Positions 16,839 to 25,520 of a stretch of 64,000 bases of DNA are shown one piece after another. Below the pieces are notes generated by a model. That model ran no database searches and was not told the origin of the DNA. It saw only the letters and a list, made by a program, of their open reading frames with translations. The translations under genes were made by a program, and so were the position numbers. The stretch comes from Bradyrhizobium sp. SZCCT0148 (GTDB lineage Bacteria > Pseudomonadota > Alphaproteobacteria > Rhizobiales > Xanthobacteraceae). Where the stretch lies: positions 358,741 to 422,740 of the forward strand of contig NZ_JAFCKT010000006.1 of the NCBI RefSeq assembly GCF_018129985.1, read 5' to 3'. The stretch's first letter is position 1; each line of letters starts with the position of its first letter.

Positions 16839-17713
16839 GCGACGACGGGCAGAACGGCATCACCATCATCGCTTTCATCGGCAGCGTGTTTTCACCCTAT
16901 TACGCATTTGCGCGGCGCAAGGGACCGGCCGATCCGCTCAATCATTGCGCCGTCAATGTCGCGGTATATCGCAGCGGCGGCAATCGCTGGGCGATGACGG
17001 AGCGATCACGCGACGCAGTCAACCGCACGACGGACACATTCACGGTCGGTCCGAGCCATTTGTCCTGGGACGGCAGATCGCTAAGCATCGATGTGGATGA
17101 AATTGCCGTTCCGATTCCCGGACGCCTGCGCGGTACCATCCGACTGGTACCCACCGCGATCACGCAGCAGGCCTTCTCGCTCAATCAGAGCGGCAATCAT
17201 CAGTGGTGGCCGATAGCGCCATGCGCGCGCGTCCAGGTGCGGTTCGATCATCCCCGCCTTAACTGGCAGGGTGACGGCTATTTCGACATGAACCACGGCG
17301 ACGCGCCGCTGGAGCAGGGTTTTGCCGACTGGCAATGGTCGCGCGGAGCGATGCAGGACGGCACGGTGATCCTATACGAAGCAGAGCGCCGTGACGGCAG
17401 CCGGGTCGACCTCGCGATGATGTTCGATCGTGACGGACGGATGCAGGCTTTCGAGCCGCCGCCAACGATGGACCTGAGGCGTTCCGGCTGGCGCGTCGTC
17501 CGCAGCGTGCGCAGCGACAGTGCTGCCAAGATCGTCAAGACCCTCGAAGATGCGCCGTTCTATGCCCGCTCGGTCGTGTCGGCGAGCATGCTCGGAGAGC
17601 CCGTGACGCTGATGCACGAGAGCCTGTCGCTCGATCGCTTCAAGATGCCGATCGTCCAGGCCATGCTGCCATTTCGCATGCCGCGGGTGCGGAGGTCGAA
17701 TTGGTCAAGGTGA
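16637..17713 (+). CDS. crtC: Carotenoid 1,2-hydratase (hydroxyneurosporene synthase)
   Basis: The CrtC-conserved part begins at about EFSRVVPANGYAWWYVDALS (base 16778 on) and continues with GSVFSPYYAFARRKGP; the enzyme hydrates the psi end of neurosporene or lycopene. There is no ATG, GTG, TTG or CTG in this frame between 16640 and the conserved region, so the nearest canonical start is ATG 16637, which overlaps crtD by 202 bases and adds about 47 unconserved residues (358 in all). ATG 16490 is the next one out. Start uncertain; a small sequence difference or a rare start codon is possible. The stop overlaps the end of the small minus-strand gene at 17705. Confidence 0.85.
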   Translation: MDGLFPASGSTNENTGAVPGGREHASGSGRADGGLVGTVGSSQPARGPEFSRVVPANGYAWWYVDALSDDGQNGITIIAFIGSVFSPYYAFARRKGPADPLNHCAVNVAVYRSGGNRWAMTERSRDAVNRTTDTFTVGPSHLSWDGRSLSIDVDEIAVPIPGRLRGTIRLVPTAITQQAFSLNQSGNHQWWPIAPCARVQVRFDHPRLNWQGDGYFDMNHGDAPLEQGFADWQWSRGAMQDGTVILYEAERRDGSRVDLAMMFDRDGRMQAFEPPPTMDLRRSGWRVVRSVRSDSAAKIVKTLEDAPFYARSVVSASMLGEPVTLMHESLSLDRFKMPIVQAMLPFRMPRVRRSNWSR

Positions 17714-17851
17714 CGCGGTTGGCTTTTGCTGCTTCGCGCGTTCGGCTTCCTTCTGTCTGTCGAGCCTCCGGCACACCAGTTCGAGGATACTCCAGGCCGC
17801 CGCGAACATGAGCACCACGAAGAACTCGATGAAACCAAGATAGCTGTCCAT
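17705..17851 (-). CDS. 48-residue single-helix membrane peptide of the photosynthesis cluster
   Basis: A short open frame after hemF, converging on crtC with a nine-base overlap of the ends. It encodes MDSYLGFIEFFVVLMFAAAW and onward: a hydrophobic helix at about residues 6-27 and a highly charged tail (RRLDRQKEAERAKQQK). Codon use and the sharp hydrophobic/charged division look like a real small inner-membrane protein. It starts 57 bases after the hemF stop; only a weak GGGGC precedes it. I seem to recall similar short frames beside crtC or hemF in other purple bacteria, but cannot verify it. Function unknown; an assembly or pigment-handling partner is a guess. Confidence 0.6.
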   Translation of the reverse strand: MDSYLGFIEFFVVLMFAAAWSILELVCRRLDRQKEAERAKQQKPTASP

Positions 17852-17908
17852 GATGTCGCCCCGCGCAACTCTCCGCAGCTACCGTTTCGTACAGAATTCA
17901 GCCGAAAG

Positions 17909-18811
17909 CTAAACCCAGCTCACCAATGGCGGCATGGAGCTCAGGATAGTCTCGATGTTGCCTCCGGTCTGAAGGCCAAACATGGTGCCTCGGTCGTAGA
18001 GCAGATTGAACTCGACATAAAGTCCACGGCAGGCCAGCTGCTGCGCTCGCTCCGCCTCGGTCCACGGTTCCATCATCCGCCGGCGCACGATCCGTGGATA
18101 GACATCCAACAAAGCAAGTCCGACTTCGCGCGTGAATGCAAAATCCTTCTCGAAGTCACCAGTGTCGAGATGATCGTAGAAGATGCCGCCGACGCCGCGC
18201 GCCTCGCCGCGGTGCGGCAGGAAGAAATAGGTATCGGCCCAGGGTTTGAACTTGCCGTAATAATCGGGATCATGAGCGTCGCAGGCCTGCTTCATCGCTG
18301 CGTGGAACGTCACGGCATCAGGCGCATCCGGGTTTCTCTGCTCCGCCAGCATCGGCGTGAGATCCGCACCGCCGCCGAACCACCCCTTTGCGGTCGACAG
18401 AAAACGTGTATTCATGTGTACCGTCGGAACCCGCGGACTGCGCGGATGCATGATCAGGCTGATGCTGGTGGAGACGTAGTCGAGCTGAATGCCGTCGCCC
18501 GGCAGCGTTTTGGCCATCTCTGGGGTAAGCGTGCCGTTGGCCGACGAGGTGTGAATACCGATCTTCTCGAACAGCCTGCCACCGCTGAGGAAACCACCGG
18601 TACCGCCGCCGCTGCCGGTCGCGCGCTGCCACGGCTTGTAGGTGAAGGTGGCGGGCTCCCCCGGAAACAGGTCGGCCGGCGCTTCGCGCTCCAATACCTC
18701 GACCTCGGCGCAGATCCTGTCGCGCAGCGATTCGAACCAGACTTTCGCTTCGGCACGCCGCCGTTCGGCGAGACCGTCGTTGTTGTCCCTGATGGCGTCG
18801 GTCCCGTGCAT
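17909..18811 (-). CDS. hemF: Oxygen-dependent coproporphyrinogen III oxidase
   Basis: A 300-residue HemF-family protein that converts coproporphyrinogen III to protoporphyrinogen IX using O2. Family motifs include TGGFLSGGRLFEK-like N-terminal segment, SLIMHPRSPRVPTVHMNTR, WFGGGADLTPM, and C-terminal RGLYVEFNLLYDRGTMFGLQ. It begins ten bases after crtB. An oxygen-dependent enzyme inside the photosynthesis cluster fits an aerobic pigment maker. A second genomic copy of a coproporphyrinogen oxidase is likely but not visible. Confidence 0.95.
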   Translation of the reverse strand: MHGTDAIRDNNDGLAERRRAEAKVWFESLRDRICAEVEVLEREAPADLFPGEPATFTYKPWQRATGSGGGTGGFLSGGRLFEKIGIHTSSANGTLTPEMAKTLPGDGIQLDYVSTSISLIMHPRSPRVPTVHMNTRFLSTAKGWFGGGADLTPMLAEQRNPDAPDAVTFHAAMKQACDAHDPDYYGKFKPWADTYFFLPHRGEARGVGGIFYDHLDTGDFEKDFAFTREVGLALLDVYPRIVRRRMMEPWTEAERAQQLACRGLYVEFNLLYDRGTMFGLQTGGNIETILSSMPPLVSWV

Positions 18812-18821
18812 CTGCCTTGCC

Positions 18822-19880
18822 TTACCGGAACGACCCCGAACGCTGCAGCTGATCCCGGCGTTCCAGGCGTTCGAACAGGTCGATTACCCAGACCACACGG
18901 TCCTCGACCGGCCGCCACCGCGGCCTGGCATTTGCGCGTAGCGGCGTTGCCGCCACGGCGTCCACCAGGAAACGGGTCTCTTCAATATCGGCGGTTCTGA
19001 CGTCAAGCCCTCTCGCCGGCGCCCATTCCATTTGCGGCAAGAGCAGCGTTCGCGCCAGAACCGCGAGCTTGCGTGGGGACGAAACGACTGCACGCCTCGA
19101 CACGGAATCGAGCCCGCTCCGCTCTAGCTCGCGGCCGATTTCGGCATAGAGCGCGCGAGCGGCGTAAATGCCGGGGCGGCAGCCGATCGGCAGACTAGCG
19201 ATGCCGTGCGTCGCGCGCGAATAGAACACATCGGCCGCATCGAGCAACCGCTGCACGATGGCCGCGACATCAGGCGTGAAGCAAGGATTCGGCAGCCAAA
19301 TGTCCGGGTCGATCCCCGCCTCGCGCAGCCACGACTGCGGCAGATAGAGCCGGCCGGCGCGAGCATCTTCGCCGACATCGCGGGCAATGTTAGTGAACTG
19401 CATCGCAACGCCGAGATCGCAGGCACGCGCAACGATCTCCGGCGCGCGCTGCCCCATCACCAGCGTCATCATCGCCCCGACGGCGCCTGCAACCCGTGCT
19501 GCGTAGGCAGTGAGATCCTGCAACGTCTCATAGCGGCGGACCTCTGCGTCCCACGCCAGTCCTTCGAGCAGCGCTTCAGGCAGCTCGCGCGGTATGCAGA
19601 ACTTCGTGACGACATCGGCGAACAGGCGATCAGCAGCGAGGTCCATCGGCTGCTCTCGATAGGCGCGATCGAGCCGGTCCCGCAGCCGCGCCACTGCCGC
19701 GGCGCGGTCTTTGCCGAGATCGACGGCATCATCAGCCAAGCGACAGAATGCATAGAGCGCAATGGCTGGATCAGCGACCCGGCGCGGCAGCACCTTCGAG
19801 GCCGCATTGAAGGTCCGCGAACCGCCTTTGAGCAGGTCACGGCAGGCAGCCATGTCGATGGGATCGAGCCGTGTCGTCAT
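18822..19880 (-). CDS. crtB: Phytoene synthase
   Basis: A 352-residue squalene/phytoene-synthase-family enzyme condensing two geranylgeranyl diphosphates. The substrate-binding Asp motifs are visible as AFCRLADDAVD (about residues 45-55) and NIARDVGEDARAGRLYLP. The ATG overlaps the crtI stop by four bases, so crtI-crtB are coupled as in other purple bacteria. Confidence 0.95.
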   Translation of the reverse strand: MTTRLDPIDMAACRDLLKGGSRTFNAASKVLPRRVADPAIALYAFCRLADDAVDLGKDRAAAVARLRDRLDRAYREQPMDLAADRLFADVVTKFCIPRELPEALLEGLAWDAEVRRYETLQDLTAYAARVAGAVGAMMTLVMGQRAPEIVARACDLGVAMQFTNIARDVGEDARAGRLYLPQSWLREAGIDPDIWLPNPCFTPDVAAIVQRLLDAADVFYSRATHGIASLPIGCRPGIYAARALYAEIGRELERSGLDSVSRRAVVSSPRKLAVLARTLLLPQMEWAPARGLDVRTADIEETRFLVDAVAATPLRANARPRWRPVEDRVVWVIDLFERLERRDQLQRSGSFR

Positions 19881-21424
19881 GCGGTCACCAGGCTTGCAAG
19901 ATGTGAGGCATCGGGCACCAGGGCATCCAGAACACGCGCCGACGAGAGCACGCCGGGCAGGCCCGCGCCGGGATGCGTACCGGCGCCCACCAGATACAAC
20001 TTTTCGATATCTTCGCTCTTGTTGTGCGGGCGAAACCAGGCGCTTTGCGTGAGGATCGGTTCCAGCCCGAAGGCTGCACCACGAAACGAGGATAGCCGAT
20101 CCTGGAAATCCTGCGGCGTCAGCATCCGCGAGCTGACGATCTCATTCTGAAGACCGGGCAGTACAGTCCTCGAGAGCTCGCCTGCAATCGCCTGGCGATA
20201 CTCTTCGGCTATCAAGCTCCAGTCGGTACCACTTTGCAGATGCGGGACAGGCGAAAGCACGTAGAACGCATCGCAGCCGTCAGGTGCGAGGGAAGTGTCG
20301 GTCGCGGTCGGGCGATGCAGATACAGGCTGAAATCGTCGGCCAGAACCTTGCGATCGAAGATATCCGTCAACAATCGCTTGTAGCGCGGGCCCAGCAGGA
20401 TCGTGTGGTGCGGCACTCCCTCGTATCTGCGACGTGTGCCGAAATACCAAACGAACAGGCTCATTGAATAACGCGCTCGCTCGATGCGCCTGTCAGTCCA
20501 GCGTGACCGCGCCGACGCAGGCACCAGATGCCGATACGTCCACGCGGAATCCGCGTTGGACACGACGACATCGGCAGCAATGGTCTCGCCCGAAGCCAAC
20601 CGTACGCCCCGCGCAACGCCGTTGTTCACGACAATCTCGCGGACCTCATGGTTGCAGCGGAGCCTGCCGCCCTGCCCCTCGATCAACTTGACCAGCCCAT
20701 CGACCAGCCGCCCGGTGCCGCCAAGCGCAAAATGCACGCCCCAGCGCCGCTCCAGAAATGCGATCAGGCAGTAAATCGAACTCGCGGTGAGAGGATTACC
20801 ACCGATCAACAGCGGATGAAAACTGAAGACGACGCGCAGGCGAGTGTCCCGGAAGAATTTCGAAACCAGCGAGTAGACACTGCGATAGCTCGACAGCCGC
20901 AGCATCTCAGGCGCGATCTTCGCCATATCCGTCCATTTCCTGAACGGTACGTCACCAAGCCTCTCGAACCCGACCTTGAAGATCTCCTCGCTGGCTCTCA
21001 TGTACTCGTCGTAGCCGTCGACGTCGCCAGGCGAGAATCGCGCGATCTCGCGGCGCATCGCGGCGGGATCGCCGGAATAGTCGAAATGCGAACCGTCCTG
21101 AAAGCGGATCCGGTAAAACGGCGAGACCGGCACCAGCGTCACGTCGTCCGACATCTTTCGTCCGCACAGCTTCCACAGTTCCTCGAACAGAAACGGCGCG
21201 GTGACGATGGTCGGCCCGGCATCGAAGGTGAAGCCGTCCTGAGTGTAGACATAGGCGCGGCCGCCGGGGGCATCGAGTTTCTCAAGAACGGTGACACGAT
21301 AGCCTTTTGCGCCGAGCCGGATCGCAGCTGCCAATCCGCCGAAGCCGCTGCCGATCACCACCGCATGCGGCTGCAGATGCGATGAAGGTTGCGGCGTTGG
21401 GCGGACGGAGATTGAATCCAGCAT
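19877..21424 (-). CDS. crtI: Phytoene desaturase
   Basis: A 515-residue FAD-dependent CrtI desaturase carrying phytoene to neurosporene or lycopene. The dinucleotide motif VVIGSGFGGLAAAIRLGAKG is at residues 22-41 and the C-terminal signature GAGTHPGAGLPGVLSS is present. There is no Shine-Dalgarno sequence before the ATG at 21424, and the PpsR box ends only nine bases upstream of it, so a leaderless or very short-leader transcript is possible; otherwise it is read through from bchO, 56 bases upstream. Confidence 0.95.
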   Translation of the reverse strand: MLDSISVRPTPQPSSHLQPHAVVIGSGFGGLAAAIRLGAKGYRVTVLEKLDAPGGRAYVYTQDGFTFDAGPTIVTAPFLFEELWKLCGRKMSDDVTLVPVSPFYRIRFQDGSHFDYSGDPAAMRREIARFSPGDVDGYDEYMRASEEIFKVGFERLGDVPFRKWTDMAKIAPEMLRLSSYRSVYSLVSKFFRDTRLRVVFSFHPLLIGGNPLTASSIYCLIAFLERRWGVHFALGGTGRLVDGLVKLIEGQGGRLRCNHEVREIVVNNGVARGVRLASGETIAADVVVSNADSAWTYRHLVPASARSRWTDRRIERARYSMSLFVWYFGTRRRYEGVPHHTILLGPRYKRLLTDIFDRKVLADDFSLYLHRPTATDTSLAPDGCDAFYVLSPVPHLQSGTDWSLIAEEYRQAIAGELSRTVLPGLQNEIVSSRMLTPQDFQDRLSSFRGAAFGLEPILTQSAWFRPHNKSEDIEKLYLVGAGTHPGAGLPGVLSSARVLDALVPDASHLASLVTA

Positions 21425-21432
21425 GAGGCCAC

Positions 21433-21450
21433 TGTAATTATTTATTGACA
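21433..21450 (-). promoter_or_regulatory. PpsR box between bchO and crtI
   Basis: An exact TGT-N12-ACA palindrome with an AT-rich centre (AATTATTTATTG) in the 56-base gap between bchO and crtI. It starts nine bases before the crtI ATG, and an AT-rich -10-like TAATTA is inside it on the minus strand; a good -35 is not evident. It suggests separate PpsR control of crtI-crtB-hemF. Confidence 0.7.
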
Positions 21451-21480
21451 GTTGCCTAGCCGGAAAGTGTATATTCCGAC

Positions 21481-22377
21481 TTACATTTCCTGCGCCGCTT
21501 GCTCGGCAGCGCAGACACGCGCGTATTTCAAGATGAGTTCTGCAATTCGTCGCGGCTCTTCTTCGTGCGCGAGATGACCTAGACCGGACAGTCGCTCGAT
21601 CTCGGCAACTGGAAGAATCTCGCGAACCTGTCGTGCGACCTCCGGCGATATCGAGCGATCATGGGTGGCTGCCACCAGGACCAACGCTGTCGTCAGCCGC
21701 GGCAGATCGTGCAGCAGCGGCTCGAGTTTCCAGTTTGCCATCATCCGCAGCGCGGCCGCGACATGCGCTGGATTCCGCACCAGCTTGCGGTAGAGCTCAA
21801 TCCCCTGCTGATCGATTGTCGAACCGGTATTGGCGATCAAGCGCTCGACCGCGCCGGCATGAGACGCCTGCCAGGCGAACATTCGTGGCACCAACGAATT
21901 CATCACCAGCAGGTTTGCTAATGGCGAGAACAGATGATTGGCAATGCCGCCGTAAGGCATAAAGGCGCCATTGAGGGCGATCAGCAGGCGCGGCGCCATG
22001 CGGCCGGCGAGACACATGCGAGCCGATATCGCTGCTCCTGCCGAATGACCGACCGCGATCTCCGGGCTGACCTCCAGCTTGCGCAGCAGCGCTCCGATGT
22101 CGGCGGCCATGCCGGGCAGCGACAGGCGATGTGACGGCGGGGTCTGCGTAAATCCGTGTCCGGGCAAGTCCAGCGCGACCACCGAGAAATGCTGGGCCAG
22201 TAGCGGCAACACTCCGCGCCAGGAATGCGTTGCGGCGCCGGTGCCGTGGATTAAGAGCAGCGATGGCCCCTCGCCCATTCGCTGCACATGCCAGCGGATG
22301 CCGGCCGCTTCGACGAACAGACTCGCATGCCGATTGGGCCAGTCCGTACCATCGCGGCTCCAGACGAGACCGGACAC
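21481..22377 (-). CDS. bchO: BchO alpha/beta hydrolase, Mg-chelatase-associated
   Basis: A 298-residue alpha/beta hydrolase. LLIHGTGAATHSWR forms the oxyanion region, GHSAG the nucleophile elbow (Ser112), and a C-terminal LGHLAHEE supplies the His. BchO is found beside bchD/bchI in purple bacteria and is named as a putative magnesium-chelatase accessory protein; its substrate is unknown. It begins nine bases after the preceding hydrolase gene. Confidence 0.9.
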   Translation of the reverse strand: MSGLVWSRDGTDWPNRHASLFVEAAGIRWHVQRMGEGPSLLLIHGTGAATHSWRGVLPLLAQHFSVVALDLPGHGFTQTPPSHRLSLPGMAADIGALLRKLEVSPEIAVGHSAGAAISARMCLAGRMAPRLLIALNGAFMPYGGIANHLFSPLANLLVMNSLVPRMFAWQASHAGAVERLIANTGSTIDQQGIELYRKLVRNPAHVAAALRMMANWKLEPLLHDLPRLTTALVLVAATHDRSISPEVARQVREILPVAEIERLSGLGHLAHEEEPRRIAELILKYARVCAAEQAAQEM

Positions 22378-22386
22378 GGCAGTGTC

Positions 22387-23343
22387 TTACGCGGGCAATG
22401 CCGACGGCACGCCGGCGAGGAACGCGTCGTAAGCCTCAATGAATTCGGCTTTGGCTTCGAAGTGCGGCATCGCGCCGGTCGAGAACACGCGAATGGTCCA
22501 GTTGGCACGGCCCTCGACTTGCGTCTTGTTGGCATAGTCGACGAAATCGCCGCGAACGCCATGGCTCATCCAGACCGGCAATGTCAGCGAGTTGTAGATT
22601 CGGGGCATGTCCTTGCTGAACAGAAACCCGGAGACGAAATAGTACGGAGCGTGCTGTGCGCCCGGTTGGTGTGTGGTCAGGTAATCATATTCCAGCAAGC
22701 CCTCGTCGATGTTGGTCGAGCCCCAGGTCTTGTTCAGGAAGTAGCGAATGATGCGGCGGCTGCTCAGCAGCCGGAAAAAACCTTCGCTCCACAGGCGAAC
22801 CTCGAATAGCCCGTGCAGCCACCGCTTGCCTCGCGTGCCTTCCCGCCATTTGGTAGCCTTGTCGAGGCTCGTGAAGCCGGTGGGGCTGACCAGGGCCAAG
22901 CTGCGAAACGCCAGCGGCATCTCGCTCACGGCTCGGGCGAGAAACTCCGACGACAGCGACACCGCCAATGCGTCAATCGGACCGCGGCCGTGATCGTTCT
23001 GGATTTCGCGCGTTGCGATCAGAATGGCGTCGGTCATCATGCGCACGGTGTATTCGCGCCTGCCTCGCTCGGAATGCCCGAAACCGGGAAGCTCCAATGC
23101 GTAGACTGTCCGGCTTCGGCGATAGTGTTCGTAGAGGGGTCTAACTTCATAGGCTGAGGCCGCGGCATTGATGCTGTGAACCAACAGCAGCGGCGGGAAA
23201 TTGCCGGGAAGTTCGGGACCGGCCGAATAGTAGGTCAACCTTCCGACCGGACTACCGATCTCGTGGCGCTGGCCGGAGACCGGGGCGGGCAATTCCGCGC
23301 GACGCGACGCGTCGGCATTTATTGCCCGGGCGGCTGCGCTCAT
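22387..23343 (-). CDS. Second alpha/beta hydrolase upstream of bchO
   Basis: A 318-residue alpha/beta-fold protein with LLLVHSINAAASAYEVRPL near the N-terminus, ALELPGFGHS after it, and a relaxed nucleophile elbow AVSLSS in place of GxSxG (Ser in the centre). A C-terminal MPHFEA could give the catalytic His. A GGGAG precedes the ATG by about eight bases, and bchO follows after nine bases, so both are probably co-transcribed. It is distinct from BchO in sequence. Substrate unknown; a haloalkane-dehalogenase-like or esterase activity cannot be assigned. Confidence 0.8.
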   Translation of the reverse strand: MSAAARAINADASRRAELPAPVSGQRHEIGSPVGRLTYYSAGPELPGNFPPLLLVHSINAAASAYEVRPLYEHYRRSRTVYALELPGFGHSERGRREYTVRMMTDAILIATREIQNDHGRGPIDALAVSLSSEFLARAVSEMPLAFRSLALVSPTGFTSLDKATKWREGTRGKRWLHGLFEVRLWSEGFFRLLSSRRIIRYFLNKTWGSTNIDEGLLEYDYLTTHQPGAQHAPYYFVSGFLFSKDMPRIYNSLTLPVWMSHGVRGDFVDYANKTQVEGRANWTIRVFSTGAMPHFEAKAEFIEAYDAFLAGVPSALPA

Positions 23344-23445
23344 TCAAAGTCTCCCTTTTTCGAACCCGATCGCATCTCGCCGTGGCCAAGACCGTAACAG
23401 CAGTGGATCAGGACTGACAATCATAGTTGTCGACCAGCAACGGAA

Positions 23446-23766
23446 ATGGCGCTTGACACGGGCTGCGCCCGCCAATTCTTCCCCGAAGTGCTGTCCGGCC
23501 GGCGGCAGCCAGTTCCGCCGCTCTGGATGATGCGCCCGGCCAGCCGTTACTTGACCAAATACCGCTATGTTCGCGCCAGAGCCGGCGGCTGTCTCGATCT
23601 CTGCTTCACGCCTGATCTCGCCGCCGAGGTGACGCTGCAGCCGATCCGCCGCAAATTTCGGAAGCGGCCAATTGATCTTCAATCTCGGCCACGCATCCAA
23701 CCGCAGACCCCGATCGCACATGTCGAACATTGGAAGCGGGTGCGGACCTGCAAGGGATCGTTTTAG
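23446..23766 (+). pseudogene. hemE: Decayed hemE (uroporphyrinogen decarboxylase) remnant
   Basis: The translation from 23446 matches the N-terminal end of alphaproteobacterial HemE: PEVLSGRRQPVPPLWMMRP, then YVRARAGGCLDLCFTPDL and AAEVTLQPIRR. The family motif RQAGRYLPEYR is degraded to RPASRYLTKYR. Right after QPIRR the sequence jumps to HemE C-terminal pieces: IFNLGHA (in the +1 frame, from about 23674) and then PQTPIAHVEHWKRVR back in the first frame. So about 240 central residues are lost and one base is missing between the two C-terminal pieces. It opposes bchD and overlaps its last four bases. Confidence 0.82.
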
Positions 23767-25520
23767 CCGACGCTGGCAAGCACTGCTTTTGACAAAGTTG
23801 CGGCGTCGGCGTGCGGCAGCGGCAGATAGCGTGCGCCCATCTCCTTGGCGATGGCTTCGCCTGAAATGCCCGGACGCGGCGACGTATCGACAAGAACAAT
23901 GTCGACACCGGCCCCGCGCAACTGCCGCGCCGCGCTCATCGCGTCGTCCTCGGCACGCGGACGCCCCTGCCCGCCATCGCGCGCAATGTTGGCCCGGCCG
24001 TCGGTCAGGACGATCACGGTCGGCGTCTGTCCCTTGCGGCGGACCAAATCCGCCAACACGAAAGCCGCATCGAGCCCCGCAGCCAGCGGTGTCCCGCCGC
24101 CGCCCGGCAATCCTGCGAGAGCACGTTTAGCGCGCGCCAACGAACGGGTCGGCGGCAGCAGCAACTCCGCAGCACTGCCGCGAAACGAAATCAGCGCGAC
24201 CTGGTCTCGCCGGATGTAGCAATCCGCCAGAAGCAACTCGACCGCACCCTTGGCCTCCGCCAGCCGATGCAATGCTGCGGAACCGGACGCATCGACAAGG
24301 AAAATCGTGACCGTTTCTGTGCGCTGCCTGAACCGCAAGATGCGGAAATCATCCTTACGGATCAAAATCCGGGGTAGCGATCGCGCGCCCGCTCCGGTCA
24401 TCTCACGCCGCCGTAGAGGTTGCCATGGTGCCGCCGCGCGCAAGGTTTCGATCACGCTGAGCTTGGCACCGGCACGCAATTCCCCGCTCAGCACGCCGGC
24501 CGGACGCCCACGCTTGTTGGATTTCTGCAATGCGCCGGCCTTGCCGGAGGAACGACTGCGCGATCGTCGCGCAGATCCCGCACGAAGGGCTGCAAGCACG
24601 TCCGGAGGGATTGCGGCCTGCGCCGCGGCCAGAATGATTTCGTCAAGCGCGCGATCGATGTCAGGGGTTTGATCTTCGCCACCGGACTCGTCAGCTTCAT
24701 CTTCTATTGGCGGTGGTGGCTGCCCCGGCTGGGCCGCCTCATCTGCGGGCGGCAACACCAGGGCACGGGGAGCCAGCACCAACCGCGCGGCCAAGGCAAG
24801 GTCTCCCTGATCGACTTTGGAATGACCCGCGAGCGCGGCGGCGGCGCAGGCGATACGCAGCGCCAGCAATGGCGCGCGCAAGGAGGTGATCCCGAGCGCC
24901 GTGGCCGCGGTACAGAGGGCCTCGACCTGGGCACCGTCCGCCTTGAGGGTTGGCAGCTTCGCGCGTGCGGCCGAAATTTCCCTGGTATCAAGCGCGAATT
25001 CCTCGGCGTCACGGACGCCGATCGCGTTGAGATCGAGGTGGACCGCCAGGCGATCGCGCAGAGACGCCGACGTGAATTCATCGTCAGCGCCTTCGTCGAG
25101 GGCGACCACACCGAAACGCGCAGGCATCCGAAGCGACAGGCCGTCGCGCTCGACGATGGTCTCCCCGGCGTCCATCGCGGCCGTGACATGGACCGTCGTT
25201 GCTGCGGACAGCCGCTCCGCCATCGCCAGAATGAGGACACCGCCATCCGCCTCTGCGAGCAGCCCGCGTTCCGCAACCGGCCTTCCAGCCAGTAGCGTCG
25301 CGTTGAGATCGAGGCCACCGAGAAGCCGGCCGTCGGCGATGTTGAGCGGCAGATGCTTCACGTTGCAGGATGGCGGCAACGCCGTACGGAGCATGGCCAG
25401 CCAACGATCCCGCACCGGTCCGGAGCGTGATCTCAACAACACGCCACCGGTTCCCGACGGATCCACGGCGAATAATTGCAACGCCGTCACCGCATCGGAC
25501 CAGATGGCAGCGCCGGTCAT
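23763..25520 (-). CDS. bchD: Magnesium chelatase subunit D
   Basis: A 585-residue subunit of the Mg-protoporphyrin chelatase. It has a degenerate AAA+ N-terminal half, a proline/acid-rich linker (GQPPPPIEDEADESGGEDQT, about residues 268-287), and a C-terminal von Willebrand A domain with the metal site IFLVDASGSAA and a later VIVLTDGRANI. The start overlaps the bchI stop by four bases. Confidence 0.95.
   Translation of the reverse strand: MTGAAIWSDAVTALQLFAVDPSGTGGVLLRSRSGPVRDRWLAMLRTALPPSCNVKHLPLNIADGRLLGGLDLNATLLAGRPVAERGLLAEADGGVLILAMAERLSAATTVHVTAAMDAGETIVERDGLSLRMPARFGVVALDEGADDEFTSASLRDRLAVHLDLNAIGVRDAEEFALDTREISAARAKLPTLKADGAQVEALCTAATALGITSLRAPLLALRIACAAAALAGHSKVDQGDLALAARLVLAPRALVLPPADEAAQPGQPPPPIEDEADESGGEDQTPDIDRALDEIILAAAQAAIPPDVLAALRAGSARRSRSRSSGKAGALQKSNKRGRPAGVLSGELRAGAKLSVIETLRAAAPWQPLRRREMTGAGARSLPRILIRKDDFRILRFRQRTETVTIFLVDASGSAALHRLAEAKGAVELLLADCYIRRDQVALISFRGSAAELLLPPTRSLARAKRALAGLPGGGGTPLAAGLDAAFVLADLVRRKGQTPTVIVLTDGRANIARDGGQGRPRAEDDAMSAARQLRGAGVDIVLVDTSPRPGISGEAIAKEMGARYLPLPHADAATLSKAVLASVG

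Noticed and set aside
23344..23730. 128-codon minus-strand frame opposite the hemE remnant
   Set aside because: It has no family features, while the plus strand carries clear HemE motifs; it is an antisense shadow.
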